Assembly (NCBI RefSeq): GCF_004364575.1
Contig: NZ_SOAG01000002.1
Location: 1 to 64,000, forward strand
DNA length: 64,000 bases
Direction of reading: 5' to 3'
Source of the DNA: Myroides indicus
Lineage (GTDB): Bacteria > Bacteroidota > Bacteroidia > Flavobacteriales > Flavobacteriaceae
A program made the translations under genes and the position numbers. Of the stretch, positions 18,879-28,111 are shown in pieces. Position 1 is the stretch's first letter. Each line of letters begins with the position of its first letter. The notes below the pieces were generated by a model that was not told the DNA's origin, did not search any database, and worked only from the letters and a program-made list of their open reading frames with translations.

Positions 18879-19400
18879 TTAACTATTGTGAACGGTTCTT
18901 CCAAAGAATCTGTCATCTTTATCTGTGCGTCCCGAATCTTCTAAAGGGAATTCTTTTCTCAACGGAAAGGAAACCATTTCGTCCATGTTTAAAATTCGCT
19001 TTAGTTGAGGATGATTTTTAAATTTTATCCCGTAAAAATCGTATGTTTCGCGTTCTTGCCAATTAGCACTTTTAAATAAATCTGTCATGGAGTCAACAAC
19101 AGGATTTTTAGCATTTAAATAAGTTTTTATGCGTATTCTTACATTGTCAATCCAGTTGTGCATGTGATAAACAACAGTAAATTGCCTGTCTTCTTCCGAA
19201 TCGGGATAATGAACTCCGCATACATCTGTCAAAAAATTAAAATTCAGAGTTGAATCTTCTTTTAAAAATTTCACTACGTCGTGAATGCTGTCCGGTGTCA
19301 CTTCAAAAACAAGCATATTGTGCTGCTCGTGAAACTCTGAAACCGACATTCCAAAGTTGCTGATTAAATATTTTTGTATAGTGCTATTATCTAATGACAT
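18879..19400 (-). CDS. nuoC: NADH-quinone oxidoreductase subunit C
   Basis: A 173-aa subunit of the 30-kDa family. The family signature is visible in the C-terminal half: NWQERETYDFYGIKFKNHP followed by LRKEFPLEDSG. The N-terminal alpha/beta region is as usual variable. Two bases separate it from nuoB. Confidence 0.95.
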   Translation of the reverse strand: MSLDNSTIQKYLISNFGMSVSEFHEQHNMLVFEVTPDSIHDVVKFLKEDSTLNFNFLTDVCGVHYPDSEEDRQFTVVYHMHNWIDNVRIRIKTYLNAKNPVVDSMTDLFKSANWQERETYDFYGIKFKNHPQLKRILNMDEMVSFPLRKEFPLEDSGRTDKDDRFFGRTVHNS

Positions 19401-19402
19401 AA

Positions 19403-19951
19403 TTACTTAATGTTATAAGATTTCAGTAGTTCGTCGTATTCTTTGGTTCCTCGTTTGTTAACCGATTCGGATTTAACAATTTCCTGCAGCCTCAACACTC
19501 CGTCCAATATTTGTTCGGGTCTTGGCGGACATCCCGGAACATATACATCTACCGGAATTACTTTGTCAATGCCTTGTAAAACGGAATAAGTATCAAAAAT
19601 TCCGCCTGACGAAGCGCAGGCTCCAACAGCAATCACCCATTTTGGCTCTGCCATCTGTTCGTAAACCTGTCTTAATATAGGTGCCATTTTTTTAGAAATG
19701 GTTCCCATAACCATCAGCATATCTGCTTGGCGGGGAGAAAAACTCATTCTTTCTGATCCAAACCGGGCAATGTCATACGTGGCCGCCATGGTTGCCATAA
19801 ACTCAATACCGCAACAAGATGTTGCAAAAGGTAAAGGCCACATAGAGTTGGCTCGTGCCAACCCTACAACTGAGCTCAGTTTGGTTGCGAAAAAACCTTC
19901 ACCTACATATCCTTCAGGAGCATCAGTCATTGTATATTTTTTATCACTCAT
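19403..19951 (-). CDS. nuoB: NADH-quinone oxidoreductase subunit B
   Basis: A 182-aa subunit holding cluster N2, the last iron-sulfur centre before quinone. Ligands: the unusual adjacent pair C46-C47 in [11 protein letters not shown]112 in GACASSGG and C141 in VPGCPPRPE. All are present. It starts 12 bases after the nuoA stop. Confidence 0.97.
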   Translation of the reverse strand: MSDKKYTMTDAPEGYVGEGFFATKLSSVVGLARANSMWPLPFATSCCGIEFMATMAATYDIARFGSERMSFSPRQADMLMVMGTISKKMAPILRQVYEQMAEPKWVIAVGACASSGGIFDTYSVLQGIDKVIPVDVYVPGCPPRPEQILDGVLRLQEIVKSESVNKRGTKEYDELLKSYNIK

Positions 19952-19963
19952 TGTTTTCTCTTT

Positions 19964-20329
19964 TTAGTCCCATTCTAACCCTTTTTTCTTAAATTCATAT
20001 AGCAATCCTATCAAGAGCAAAAATAAAAAGATTCCCATTTTTGCGAAGCCATCCCATCCTAGTGCTTGAAAGTTCACTGCCCATGGATACATAAACACTA
20101 CTTCTACATCAAAAAGCACAAATAAAATAGCTACTAAAAAATATTTTACATTGAAAGGGATACGGGCATTTCCGATAGATTCAATACCACACTCCCAGCT
20201 GCTGTCTTTTATTTTTGACTTTCTTCTTGGTCCAAGTTTTCCTGATACCCAAACGGTTACAGAAACAAATCCTGCTGCAAAAAGGATCTGCATTAAAATG
20301 GGGATAAAATCAAGTTGATTCGGTTGCAT
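19964..20329 (-). CDS. nuoA: NADH-quinone oxidoreductase subunit A
   Basis: A 121-aa subunit with three transmembrane helices. It has the conserved YECG-like loop as WECGIESIGNARIPFNVKYF and the acidic membrane segment LFDVEVVFMYPWA. It is the first gene of the 14-gene operon, directly behind a consensus promoter. Confidence 0.96.
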   Translation of the reverse strand: MQPNQLDFIPILMQILFAAGFVSVTVWVSGKLGPRRKSKIKDSSWECGIESIGNARIPFNVKYFLVAILFVLFDVEVVFMYPWAVNFQALGWDGFAKMGIFLFLLLIGLLYEFKKKGLEWD

Positions 20330-20362
20330 ATGCCTAAAGAGTATTTGCGTTAATACATTTTA

Positions 20363-20393
20363 CAAATATACTGTGACTACATGTCATTACAAA
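20363..20393 (-). promoter_or_regulatory. Consensus promoter of the nuo operon
   Basis: On the minus strand TTTG (20393-20390), a 19-base spacer and TATATTTG (20370-20363) match the Bacteroidota sigma-A promoter. The -7 box lies 33 bases upstream of the nuoA ATG. One promoter here probably drives all 14 genes; no internal promoter was evident. Confidence 0.8.
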
Positions 20394-20477
20394 GTTTTGA
20401 TGATATTGGAGTTGAGGCAAAGGGGTATATTTATAAAATATATATTTAGACTAATTATAAATAATAGGAATAGATGA

Positions 20478-20509
20478 AAAAATCGCTTTCCGGGTGAGGG
20501 AAAGCGATT
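20478..20509 (-). terminator. Terminator of the cold-shock gene
   Basis: AATCGCTTTCC (20481-20491) pairs perfectly with GGAAAGCGATT (20499-20509) around a 7-base loop, with a minus-strand TTTT right after the stem. It lies about 30 bases past the stop codon and insulates nuoA. Confidence 0.85.
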
Positions 20510-20538
20510 GATGAGTAATCGAAAATTTATATCGAAAA

Positions 20539-20739
20539 TTAATCTTCTATCACTGTAACTTCTGTGGCAATTACTCCTTTTTTGCCGTTTTCTTCAACGT
20601 ATGAAACGCGATTTCCTTTTTCGATGTTTTTGGTTTTTAATCCTGTAATGTGAACAAAGATATCTTCTTGTGTTTGTTCATTGGTAATAAAACCGAAACC
20701 TTTGTCTTCGTTGAAGAACTTAATTGTGCCTACTTGCAT
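20539..20739 (-). CDS. Cold-shock domain protein (CspA family)
   Basis: A 66-aa single cold-shock domain that binds single-stranded RNA or DNA. The RNA-binding motifs are intact: RNP1 as KGFGFI and RNP2 as DIFVHITGL. Short for the family but complete. The upstream region is very A/T rich with no exact TAnnTTTG within 100 bases; such genes often have long leaders, but none is shown here. Confidence 0.93.
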   Translation of the reverse strand: MQVGTIKFFNEDKGFGFITNEQTQEDIFVHITGLKTKNIEKGNRVSYVEENGKKGVIATEVTVIED

Positions 20740-20864
20740 TGTAAAAAATAAAAATAAAATTATGGGACTAAGATATACTTTTTATTTTAAGTGACACTTT
20801 TTTTTCAAAAAAAATGTATTGCGGATTTTTGTATATAGCTTGTAGTCTTAAAATTTTAAATATT

Positions 20865-22154
20865 TTACAGCGTTTTTACTTTTTGAAGATACTTGTTGAT
20901 ATACTGGCTGTCAAATTCTTTTACAGATAAAAAACCTTCGTTATTTTCTTCATTGGTTGTTGCTCTGGATAAATAATAGGTTTTTCCGTTAAACATAAAA
21001 AGTCCGTTTAAGCCTAAAAACTCGTCAAATTCTCTGTCTATATTGATAACGCTGGTAGCGCCGTCCTTTAGTTCCAATGTTGCTAAGCCGGAATAAGTTA
21101 CTTTGCGGGCTTTATCATCGGGTAGTCTTATGCGCCAATTCAGTGTGTTGTCTGCTACAATCTGGGGTTTGGTTCTTGTGTCACCGATAATGCGGTACAT
21201 TTTGCCTTCGTACGGCAAATCGTCAATCATATAATAGTTGTCATAAGATGATGCGTCTAATATTTTATCCATATCTTTTCCGTCTGCTTTTTGCGTAGCA
21301 ACAAAATAGGTTGAAAATGTGCGGATGTTATTATCTGCTTGATGAGCTCTTGTAATGCTAAAGGTGGCGTAGTACTGATTGTTCCAATAGGTAATAGAAT
21401 AGAGTTTTACCATGTTTTGCAAAAAGTTTTGAGAGAGCTTTTGGTTTTCTTCAAACGATAGTAAATTGATTATTGGACTAGGTAAATCAAACATTTTTTT
21501 TAGATTACCGACGGTTGGTGTGTAATATTTGCTTTGGGTTACGGCCAAAGAATCCTGTTTATCTTCCAGTTCCAATAAAAGAGCGGTATCCATTTTGTTG
21601 TCAAAAACCAGCAATTGATTGTCGGGTAATGGCGTTGGGATGATGTACGGCATACCACTCATTAGAGAGTCTTGTGTTAAAATATATTTTTTATCCTTAA
21701 GACTATTAAAAAACTCTTGCCGGTCTTCGGCGTTTTTTAGTTTGGTGCGGATGTCTTTCTCATTTCCGTAGATAATATTACTGGTATCTATATAGTAAAT
21801 GCCGGAACGTGAGTTGAGGTATTTTGAAAAAACTTCTTTGTTGTAATACAAATTGTATTTAAAATTAACCGCATCGCCCAATGTTTTTTTGGCATAAGCC
21901 ATATTGTCTGTAAAGATGTTTACGGCGTAAGGTTTTTTGTCCGGTGTATTTTTAATATAGCTGTACAGCATCGGGATACAGTTGTCGCAATCATAAATAG
22001 ATAATAGAACATTAAGGCTTTCTGGTTGGTCTTCTTCGAAGTGATTTTTAAGGTCTGTATTGCTTTTTAAATATAAATCAATGGCGTTATAATCCTGCGC
22101 AAATATTGTTGGGGAAATTCCAAAAAGAATAAAAAGGTATAATAGTTTTTTCAT
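20865..22154 (-). CDS. Exported protein of unknown function with a CxxC motif
   Basis: I do not recognise this 429-aa protein. It has a clear signal peptide (MKKLLYLFILFGISPTIFA, cut before QDYN). About residues 45-75 read like the start of a thioredoxin-type fold: LNVLLSIYDCDNCIPMLYSYI, with the CDNC pair where a redox CxxC would be. The rest (about 180-429) has many short strands with Asp/Gly turns, suggesting a beta-rich repeat or propeller-like domain, for example NQYYATFSITRAHQ and GKMYRIIGDTR. It stands alone, after the accC terminator. Confidence 0.7.
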   Translation of the reverse strand: MKKLLYLFILFGISPTIFAQDYNAIDLYLKSNTDLKNHFEEDQPESLNVLLSIYDCDNCIPMLYSYIKNTPDKKPYAVNIFTDNMAYAKKTLGDAVNFKYNLYYNKEVFSKYLNSRSGIYYIDTSNIIYGNEKDIRTKLKNAEDRQEFFNSLKDKKYILTQDSLMSGMPYIIPTPLPDNQLLVFDNKMDTALLLELEDKQDSLAVTQSKYYTPTVGNLKKMFDLPSPIINLLSFEENQKLSQNFLQNMVKLYSITYWNNQYYATFSITRAHQADNNIRTFSTYFVATQKADGKDMDKILDASSYDNYYMIDDLPYEGKMYRIIGDTRTKPQIVADNTLNWRIRLPDDKARKVTYSGLATLELKDGATSVINIDREFDEFLGLNGLFMFNGKTYYLSRATTNEENNEGFLSVKEFDSQYINKYLQKVKTL

Positions 22155-22346
22155 GGCAATTAAATTTAAAGTTTAAGAGAATAAAAAAGGCTTTTGCTAT
22201 TTCTTTAAATTAAAGAATGTTTAAAAGAGCTTTTTTTAAAGCTCTTCTGTTGAACAGTGAACAAGTTATTAAAAAATAACTATATTTTAAATTTTTAGTT
22301 AAATTAAGTTTTTGGATAGATGATGTGCGAGTTCTAAAAAACAAAA

Positions 22347-22370
22347 AAAGCTGCCTTTTAAGGCAGCTTT
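22347..22370 (-). terminator. Terminator of fabH-accB-accC
   Basis: AAAGCTGCC (22347-22355) pairs with GGCAGCTTT (22362-22370). On the minus strand it is followed by a T run. It lies 22 bases past the accC stop. A second perfect inverted repeat (AAGAGCTTT/AAAGCTCTT, 22225-22246) stands nearer the upstream side of the next gene; its role is unknown. Confidence 0.85.
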
Positions 22371-22391
22371 AGCTATACAATTTGATGAGAT

Positions 22392-23744
22392 TTATTCTTC
22401 CTCAATGGGTTTCATGACAAAAGTTTCCATAAATGCAGTGGTGTAATTTCCGGCAACATAATTAGGATCATCCATTAGCTGTCTGTGGAAAGGAATTGTT
22501 GTTTTAATGCCTTCAATCACAAACTCGTCCAAGGCACGTTTCATTTTATTGATAGCTTCTTCTCTGGTTTGAGCTGTAGTAATCAGCTTGGCTATCATCG
22601 AATCGTAGTTGGGCGGAATGGTGTATCCTGAATATACATGGGTGTCTAAACGTACGCCGTGTCCTCCGGGAGCGTGTAATGTAGTGATCCTGCCCGGTGA
22701 AGGTCTGAAGTCGTTAAAAGGATCTTCTGCGTTGATACGGCATTCGATAGAATGTAGTTTTGGCGTATAGTTTTTACCTGAAATAGGAGTTCCGGCAGCT
22801 ACTAATATTTGCTCTCTGATTAAATCGTAGTCAATCACCTGCTCTGTAATCGGGTGTTCTACCTGAATACGGGTGTTCATTTCCATAAAATAGAAATTAC
22901 GATCTTTGTCAACTAAAAATTCAATGGTTCCCGCGCCTTCATATTTGATGTATTCTGCGGCTTTTACAGCCGCTTTTCCCATTTTGTCTCTCAATTCATC
23001 TGTCATGAACGGAGAAGGGGTTTCTTCAGTCAGTTTTTGATGGCGTCTTTGAATAGAACAGTCGCGTTCTGACAGGTGACATGCCTTGCCGTAAGCGTCT
23101 CCAACTACCTGGATTTCGATATGACGCGGATCAACAATTAGTTTTTCCATATACATTCCGTCATTCCCGAAGGCAGCAGCAGCTTCCTGACGTGCGCTTT
23201 CCCATGCTTTTGTCAGTTCTTCTTCTTTAAAAATCTCCCGCATTCCTTTTCCGCCACCACCTGCGGTAGCTTTCATCATTACGGGATAGCCGATCTGTTT
23301 AGCTGTTTTTTTAGCGTGTTCAAGCGACTCTAATAAACCGTCTGATCCGGGAACAGTAGGAACACCTGCTTTTTTCATAGTTTCTTTAGCGGTGGCTTTA
23401 TCTCCCATTTTTTCAATCATTTCGGGAGAGGCACCGATAAATTTAACACCGTGTTCCTGACAGATTTTTGAAAATTTAGCATTTTCGGACAAAAAGCCAT
23501 ACCCCGGATGGATAGCATCTGCATTTGTAATTTCGGCAGCGGCAATAATATTCGAAATTTTCAGATAAGATTGGCTGCTGGGAGCTGGACCAATACAAAC
23601 AGCTTCATCTGCAAAACGAACGTGTAAGCTGTCTGCATCTGCTGTTGAATATACAGCTACTGTTTTTATTCCCATTTCTCTGCATGTTCTAATAACACGA
23701 AGAGCTATTTCGCCTCGGTTGGCTATTAATATTTTTTTAAACAT
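22392..23744 (-). CDS. accC: Acetyl-CoA carboxylase, biotin carboxylase subunit
   Basis: A 450-aa ATP-grasp enzyme that carboxylates the biotin on AccB with bicarbonate and ATP, the first half reaction of malonyl-CoA synthesis. It begins with [20 protein letters not shown]; the Gly-rich ATP loop [14 protein letters not shown], the HIEIQVVGD strand and [14 protein letters not shown] active-site sequence are all present. It follows accB by 76 bases and closes the operon. Confidence 0.97.
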   Translation of the reverse strand: MFKKILIANRGEIALRVIRTCREMGIKTVAVYSTADADSLHVRFADEAVCIGPAPSSQSYLKISNIIAAAEITNADAIHPGYGFLSENAKFSKICQEHGVKFIGASPEMIEKMGDKATAKETMKKAGVPTVPGSDGLLESLEHAKKTAKQIGYPVMMKATAGGGGKGMREIFKEEELTKAWESARQEAAAAFGNDGMYMEKLIVDPRHIEIQVVGDAYGKACHLSERDCSIQRRHQKLTEETPSPFMTDELRDKMGKAAVKAAEYIKYEGAGTIEFLVDKDRNFYFMEMNTRIQVEHPITEQVIDYDLIREQILVAAGTPISGKNYTPKLHSIECRINAEDPFNDFRPSPGRITTLHAPGGHGVRLDTHVYSGYTIPPNYDSMIAKLITTAQTREEAINKMKRALDEFVIEGIKTTIPFHRQLMDDPNYVAGNYTTAFMETFVMKPIEEE

Positions 23745-23820
23745 CTCTGGAAATTATAAGTTTAACGTTAAGTTAATCCTCTTTTATAATGGGAGGTTGT
23801 GGAATAATATTTAAAATTTC

Positions 23821-24306
23821 TTAAGATGGATCTACCAGGAATAATGGCTGATCAAATTCTACAGGAGATGAATCATCTACTAAAACCTTGACAATTTTAC
23901 CGGAAATATCGGATTCTATCTCGTTGAAAAGTTTCATTGCTTCAATCACGCATACTACATCGCCTGCTTTGATGGTCTTACCTACTTCAACAAATGAATC
24001 TTTATCCGGAGCTGGCTTTCTGTAGAAAGTTCCGATGATAGGGGATTTTATTGTAACGTATTTTGAAGAATTATCATCTGTTTTAGGTGTTTCTGTTGCA
24101 GTCGGAGCAGCAGGACTTGTTGGTTGTGCTGCAGCAGCTTGCGGTAAAGCAGAAGTTACCGGTACTTGTTGAATGTAAGTTGTTTCAGTGCTTCCTGCGT
24201 CAGTCGTTTTAATGGTGATTTTAAAATCGTCCATTTCTAATTTTACTTCTGTAGCTCCCGATTTAGCTACGAATTTAATTAAATTTTGAATTTCTTTAAT
24301 GTCCAT
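23821..24306 (-). CDS. accB: Acetyl-CoA carboxylase biotin carboxyl carrier protein
   Basis: A 161-aa carrier protein. The N-terminal 40 residues match the AccB start (MDIKEIQNLIKFVAKSGATE). A Pro/Ala/Thr-rich flexible linker covers about residues 48-78. The C-terminal biotinyl domain has the biotinylated lysine K125 within EAMK. It sits 25 bases after fabH and upstream of accC, a standard fatty acid synthesis cluster. Confidence 0.96.
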   Translation of the reverse strand: MDIKEIQNLIKFVAKSGATEVKLEMDDFKITIKTTDAGSTETTYIQQVPVTSALPQAAAAQPTSPAAPTATETPKTDDNSSKYVTIKSPIIGTFYRKPAPDKDSFVEVGKTIKAGDVVCVIEAMKLFNEIESDISGKIVKVLVDDSSPVEFDQPLFLVDPS

Positions 24307-24331
24307 ACCTGAATTGTGATATTGGTTAGTT

Positions 24332-25330
24332 TTATTCTTTAGTATAAGCCCACTTTAAATACATGGCTCCCCATGTGAATCCTCCCCCAAAAGTAGCGAA
24401 AATTATATTGTCGCCTTTTTTAAGTTGTTTTTCAAAGTCACAAAGTAAGAGGGGAAGTGTGGCGGAAGTGGTGTTTCCGTATTTTTCGATATTCATCAAT
24501 ACTTTTGAATCGTCTAATCCCATTCTGTGAGCGGTGGCATCGATGATGCGTTTGTTTGCCTGATGAGCTGCCAGCCAGTCAACATCTTGATGAGAAAGAT
24601 TGTTGCGCTGCATAATTTTTTCGCTTACATCAGCCATGTTGGATACAGCATATTTGAAAACGGTTTTTCCGTCTTGAAATACAAAATGCTGTTTATTAGC
24701 AACCGTTTCTGCAGTAGGAGGAAGAATTGAGCCTCCGGCATCTATTTTTAGAAATTCTCTTCCAATTCCGTCGCTTCTTAAGTACTCATCTTGAACTCCT
24801 AATCCTTCAGAATTTGGCTCAAAAAGAACAGCTCCGGCACCATCGCCGAAAATAATGCATGTTGCTCTGTCTTCGTAGTCAATAATGGAAGACATTTTAT
24901 CGGCTCCGATTAATAATACTTTTTTGTACTTTCCTGATTCAATATAGGAAGAGGCTACAGACATACCGTATAAAAAGCTGGAACAAGCGGCTTGAAGGTC
25001 AAAGGAAAATGCGTTTGTTGCTCCGATTTGTGTGGCTACGTATACTCCTGTTGAGGCAACAGGCATGTCTGGTGTAGCTGTAGCTAAAACAATTAAATCA
25101 ATTTCTTTAGGATCTGTGCCTGATTTTTGCAAAAGATCTTCGGCAGCTTTAATTGCCAGATAAGAAGTTCCTTTCCCCGGGTTTTTAAGAATTCGTCTTT
25201 CTTTAATTCCGGTTCTTGTAGTAATCCATTCGTCGTTTGTGTCAACCATTTTTTCAAGATCAGCATTTGTGAGCTTGTCTTCTGGTAGATAACAGCCAAC
25301 GGCGGTAATGGCTGCGTTTATTTTTGTCAT
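24332..25330 (-). CDS. fabH: Beta-ketoacyl-ACP synthase III
   Basis: A 332-aa thiolase-fold enzyme that starts fatty acid synthesis by condensing an acyl-CoA with malonyl-ACP. The Cys-His-Asn triad is complete: C116 in QAACSSF, H256 in AAHQANKR and N286 in YGNTTSA. Arg-containing WITTRTGIKERR contributes to CoA binding. A terminator hairpin stands between rpmF and fabH, so fabH-accB-accC may have its own promoter; only a near match (TAATTTTC) is visible upstream. Confidence 0.96.
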   Translation of the reverse strand: MTKINAAITAVGCYLPEDKLTNADLEKMVDTNDEWITTRTGIKERRILKNPGKGTSYLAIKAAEDLLQKSGTDPKEIDLIVLATATPDMPVASTGVYVATQIGATNAFSFDLQAACSSFLYGMSVASSYIESGKYKKVLLIGADKMSSIIDYEDRATCIIFGDGAGAVLFEPNSEGLGVQDEYLRSDGIGREFLKIDAGGSILPPTAETVANKQHFVFQDGKTVFKYAVSNMADVSEKIMQRNNLSHQDVDWLAAHQANKRIIDATAHRMGLDDSKVLMNIEKYGNTTSATLPLLLCDFEKQLKKGDNIIFATFGGGFTWGAMYLKWAYTKE

Positions 25331-25446
25331 AATGGTATTGCTTTGCTTTGTAAAAACATTCCAAAAAGAAGCGAAAATTACAAAAAAAAAAACAATTAAT
25401 ATTGATTTTGATTTATAAAGTCACTTCGGGTCGTTTTTATTTACAA

Positions 25447-25478
25447 AAAAAAACTCTCACACATTGTGAGAGTTTTTG
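25447..25478. terminator. Terminator between rpmF and fabH
   Basis: AAACTCTCAC (25451-25460) pairs perfectly with GTGAGAGTTT (25466-25475) with a 5-base loop. A and T tracts flank both sides, so it can work in either direction. It lies 18 bases past the rpmF stop. Confidence 0.85.
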
Positions 25479-25492
25479 TAATTTTTTAAAGA

Positions 25493-25690
25493 TTATGCCT
25501 CTACTTCAGTGGTTTTGTCAATTACAACTTGCCCTCTGTAGTAAAGTTTTCCTTCATGCCAGTAAGCTCTGTGGAATAGGTGAGCTTCTCCGGTAACAGG
25601 ACATGTTGCAATAGTAGGGGCAACAGCTTTGTAATGTGTTCTTCTTTTATCTCTTCTTGTTTTCGAGGTCTTTCTCTTAGGATGTGCCAT
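25493..25690 (-). CDS. rpmF: 50S ribosomal protein L32
   Basis: A 65-aa basic ribosomal protein. The start [17 protein letters not shown] and the core [16 protein letters not shown] are typical of flavobacterial L32. It lies 9 bases downstream of the yceD-type gene, the near-universal yceD-rpmF pair. Confidence 0.97.
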   Translation of the reverse strand: MAHPKRKTSKTRRDKRRTHYKAVAPTIATCPVTGEAHLFHRAYWHEGKLYYRGQVVIDKTTEVEA

Positions 25691-25699
25691 TTTACTATA

Positions 25700-26260
25700 T
25701 TATTTATCCGTTAATAGTTTTTTTAATTCTGCCCATCTCGGGTCTATTTCTTCATCGTTATTATTTGTATCGTCGTCTTCTGTTTCAGGTTCATCATCAC
25801 TATTGTTGTTGTAACCTAGAAAATCTAATGCCTCAGAGTCCAGAGTTCCGTCTAAAACGCCGGGATGTACTCTCTTTTGAGGGATAGATAAAACAACCAT
25901 TTCATAAATATATTGCGAAACGTCTATTTGGTGTTCGGTAAACGGAATAACCAAAATTTCATCATGGTCATCGTTAAACTCTTCGCCAAATTTTACAATC
26001 AGGTTTAGATGACCTTCAATAGGTAAGTCAAAATCCTGATTAGTGACGTCGCAAGCGGTATTTATAATGCCTTTACTCGTGAAATGGAGTTCTAGCAGGC
26101 TTGTTTTTTTATTTAAAAGAACGCTGATATCTGCATTTATATGATTAAAATCTTCGTAGCTGTAATCTTTAAAAAAGGTGTCATCTACTTGAAATTCAAA
26201 TCTATGCTCTCCGTTTTTTAATCCTGAAAAAGGAATTAAAAAGTCTCTTTTGTTATTCAT
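25700..26260 (-). CDS. DUF177 (YceD-like) protein
   Basis: A 186-aa protein upstream of rpmF, as in most bacteria. The family is recognised by the FEFQVDDTFFKDY start, CDVTNQDFDLPIEG in the middle and DPRWAELKKLL at the end; an Asp/Asn/Glu-rich low-complexity stretch (DDEPETEDDDTNNN) lies before the last helix. In other bacteria YceD is linked to 23S rRNA maturation or ribosome assembly. I chose ATG 26260 because the promoter box at 26282-26289 would lie inside a longer frame beginning at 26284. Confidence 0.88.
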   Translation of the reverse strand: MNNKRDFLIPFSGLKNGEHRFEFQVDDTFFKDYSYEDFNHINADISVLLNKKTSLLELHFTSKGIINTACDVTNQDFDLPIEGHLNLIVKFGEEFNDDHDEILVIPFTEHQIDVSQYIYEMVVLSIPQKRVHPGVLDGTLDSEALDFLGYNNNSDDEPETEDDDTNNNDEEIDPRWAELKKLLTDK

Positions 26261-26281
26261 GATCAACATGATTTGAGCGTG

Positions 26282-26289
26282 CAAAGATA
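26282..26289 (-). promoter_or_regulatory. -7 box of yceD-rpmF
   Basis: TATCTTTG on the minus strand matches TAnnTTTG and lies 22 bases upstream of the chosen ATG. Confidence 0.55.
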
Positions 26290-26310
26290 AAAAAATATTA
26301 TTATTGCAAG

Positions 26311-27381
26311 CTAATTATCACTTTTTTTTGTACTTAAATCTTTTTCTTGAGGTTGTAAAGGATTTTGCGAGGCTTCTGCATTATAATGTCTGTTTTTAAA
26401 AATATCTAAAGCGACAAAGATGGCTTCTCTGAATGAAGAAGGATCGGCTAGTCCTTTTCCGGCAATGTCATAGGCAGTACCGTGGTCGGGTGATGTACGT
26501 ATTTTGTTTAATCCGGCAGTGTAATTTACGCCTTGTCCAAAGGAAAGTGCTTTGAAAGGAGCTAAACCCTGATCGTGATAACAAGCTATGACGGCATCAA
26601 AATGTCTGTATGTTTCGGATCCGAAAAAGCCATCGGCAGGAAAAGGTCCTGAAATTAAAATGCCTTCTTCATTGAGTTTTTGAACAGCAGGTTTAATAAT
26701 TTCTATTTCTTCTGTACCGATTACTCCGTCATCACCAGCATGGGGATTTAATCCTAGAATGGCGATTCGGGGTTTTAAAATATTAAAGTCTTGTATTAGG
26801 GTTTTGTTTAGTATTTTTGTTTTTTTTCTTATTAAATCAATCGTGATGTGTTGAGCCACTTCTTTTAAAGGAATGTGGTCGGTAAGCAATCCTACTTTTA
26901 ATTCGTCACTCATTAAGAGCATAAGAGCGTCTCCTTCTAACTGTTTATTTAAATAATCTGTGTGTCCTGGGTATTTAAAGTCATCATCTTGGCTGTTGTA
27001 TTTATTAATAGGAGCAGTTACTAATACATCAATTTCTCCGTTTTTTAAAGCTTCAGTGGCGGCAACGAATGATTTAATAGCATATTTCCCGATAAGCGGA
27101 TCGTTTTCGCCATAATTAATATTTAAACTTTCTTTCCAAACGTTGTAAACGTTAACTTTTTCGTTTATGACTTGAGACAGGCGGTCTATTCCTTGATAAT
27201 TTGTGCTGCTTTCAATTGCTTTTTTTGCATAGGACAAAGGTTTAGAGTTTCCAAAAATAATTGGGGTGCATATTTCGAGCATTCTGCTGTCTTCAAAACA
27301 CTTTAGTATTATTTCGCATCCTATGCCATTTAAATCACCTATTGAAATACCTACTTTAATATTTTCTTCTTTCTGGCTCAT
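26311..27381 (-). CDS. pdxA: 4-hydroxythreonine-4-phosphate dehydrogenase
   Basis: A 356-aa NAD-dependent enzyme of pyridoxal phosphate synthesis. The metal-binding histidines are visible in YPGHTDYL, NPHAGDDG and CYHDQGLAPFKAL. The start at ATG 27381 (MSQKEENIKVGISIGD) is preferred to an upstream frame start at 27417, because the -7 box for this gene overlaps that longer version. It is divergent from riboflavin synthase, with 59 bases between the start codons. Confidence 0.95.
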   Translation of the reverse strand: MSQKEENIKVGISIGDLNGIGCEIILKCFEDSRMLEICTPIIFGNSKPLSYAKKAIESSTNYQGIDRLSQVINEKVNVYNVWKESLNINYGENDPLIGKYAIKSFVAATEALKNGEIDVLVTAPINKYNSQDDDFKYPGHTDYLNKQLEGDALMLLMSDELKVGLLTDHIPLKEVAQHITIDLIRKKTKILNKTLIQDFNILKPRIAILGLNPHAGDDGVIGTEEIEIIKPAVQKLNEEGILISGPFPADGFFGSETYRHFDAVIACYHDQGLAPFKALSFGQGVNYTAGLNKIRTSPDHGTAYDIAGKGLADPSSFREAIFVALDIFKNRHYNAEASQNPLQPQEKDLSTKKSDN

Positions 27382-27402
27382 AATTGTCCTGTAAATTATT
27401 AC

Positions 27403-27410
27403 TACTTTTG
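27403..27410 (+). promoter_or_regulatory. -7 box of riboflavin synthase gene
   Basis: TACTTTTG matches TAnnTTTG, 30 bases upstream of the ATG at 27441. Confidence 0.55.
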
Positions 27411-27414
27411 AAAG

Positions 27415-27422
27415 CAAATTTA
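27415..27422 (-). promoter_or_regulatory. -7 box of pdxA
   Basis: TAAATTTG on the minus strand matches TAnnTTTG, 33 bases upstream of the pdxA ATG. It lies only 4 bases from the opposite-strand box at 27403, so the two promoters overlap. Confidence 0.5.
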
Positions 27423-27440
27423 ATAAAAATAAATTGAAAT

Positions 27441-28034
27441 ATGTTTACGGGAATTGTTGAGGATATTGGTGTTGTTCAAAAAATAGAAAAAGAACAGGCT
27501 AATCTGCACCTGACTGTAAAATGTGGTTTTGTGCCGGAATTAAGGGTGGATCAAAGCGTTTTACATAACGGTATTTGTTTGACAGTGGTTGCTTTGCAGG
27601 GCGATTCATATACAGTTACGGCAATCCGAGAAACTATAGAGGTTACTACTATTGGAAATTGGAAAGTAGGGCAATCTGTCAATCTTGAGAGAGGAATGCT
27701 GCTCAATGGACGTTTAGACGGACATATTGTTCAGGGGCATGTAGATTTTATAGGAAAATGTGTTTCTATTGAAGAAGCAGAAGGGAGTACGTATTATGGA
27801 TTTGAGTTTAAAAAAGATACGCAAAATACAACGATTGAAAAAGGTTCTATTACAGTTGATGGTGTTAGTCTGACAGTTGTTGATTCCGGAATAAACACCT
27901 TCAAGGTGGCTATTATTCCTTATACTAAGGAACACACTGTTTTTAAAACCTATCAAGTAGGAAGTTTGGTTAATTTAGAATTTGATGTTATTGGTAAATA
28001 CGTGTCCAAGTTAATGCGGTTAGGTAAAGTTTAG
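27441..28034 (+). CDS. ribE: Riboflavin synthase, alpha chain
   Basis: A 197-aa enzyme that makes riboflavin from two molecules of lumazine. It starts MFTGIVEDIG, the usual N-terminus, and shows the internal duplication of two lumazine-binding barrels: SVLHNGICLTVV in the first and GSITVDGVSLTVV in the second. GHIVQGHVDF joins the halves. No FMN riboswitch is visible upstream; the leader is too short. Confidence 0.96.
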   Translation: MFTGIVEDIGVVQKIEKEQANLHLTVKCGFVPELRVDQSVLHNGICLTVVALQGDSYTVTAIRETIEVTTIGNWKVGQSVNLERGMLLNGRLDGHIVQGHVDFIGKCVSIEEAEGSTYYGFEFKKDTQNTTIEKGSITVDGVSLTVVDSGINTFKVAIIPYTKEHTVFKTYQVGSLVNLEFDVIGKYVSKLMRLGKV

Positions 28035-28085
28035 AAAACTTTTTAATGAAAAGTAAAAGATTGTCAATGAATTGGAAAAATACAC

Positions 28086-28093
28086 TAATTTTG
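28086..28093 (+). promoter_or_regulatory. -7 box of the sigma factor operon
   Basis: TAATTTTG matches TAnnTTTG, 18 bases before the ATG at 28112; a TTG stands 22 bases upstream at 28061. This is the housekeeping-type box, so the sigma gene need not be self-activated. Confidence 0.6.
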
Positions 28094-28111
28094 CGCTTGT
28101 AAAATGTGGAC

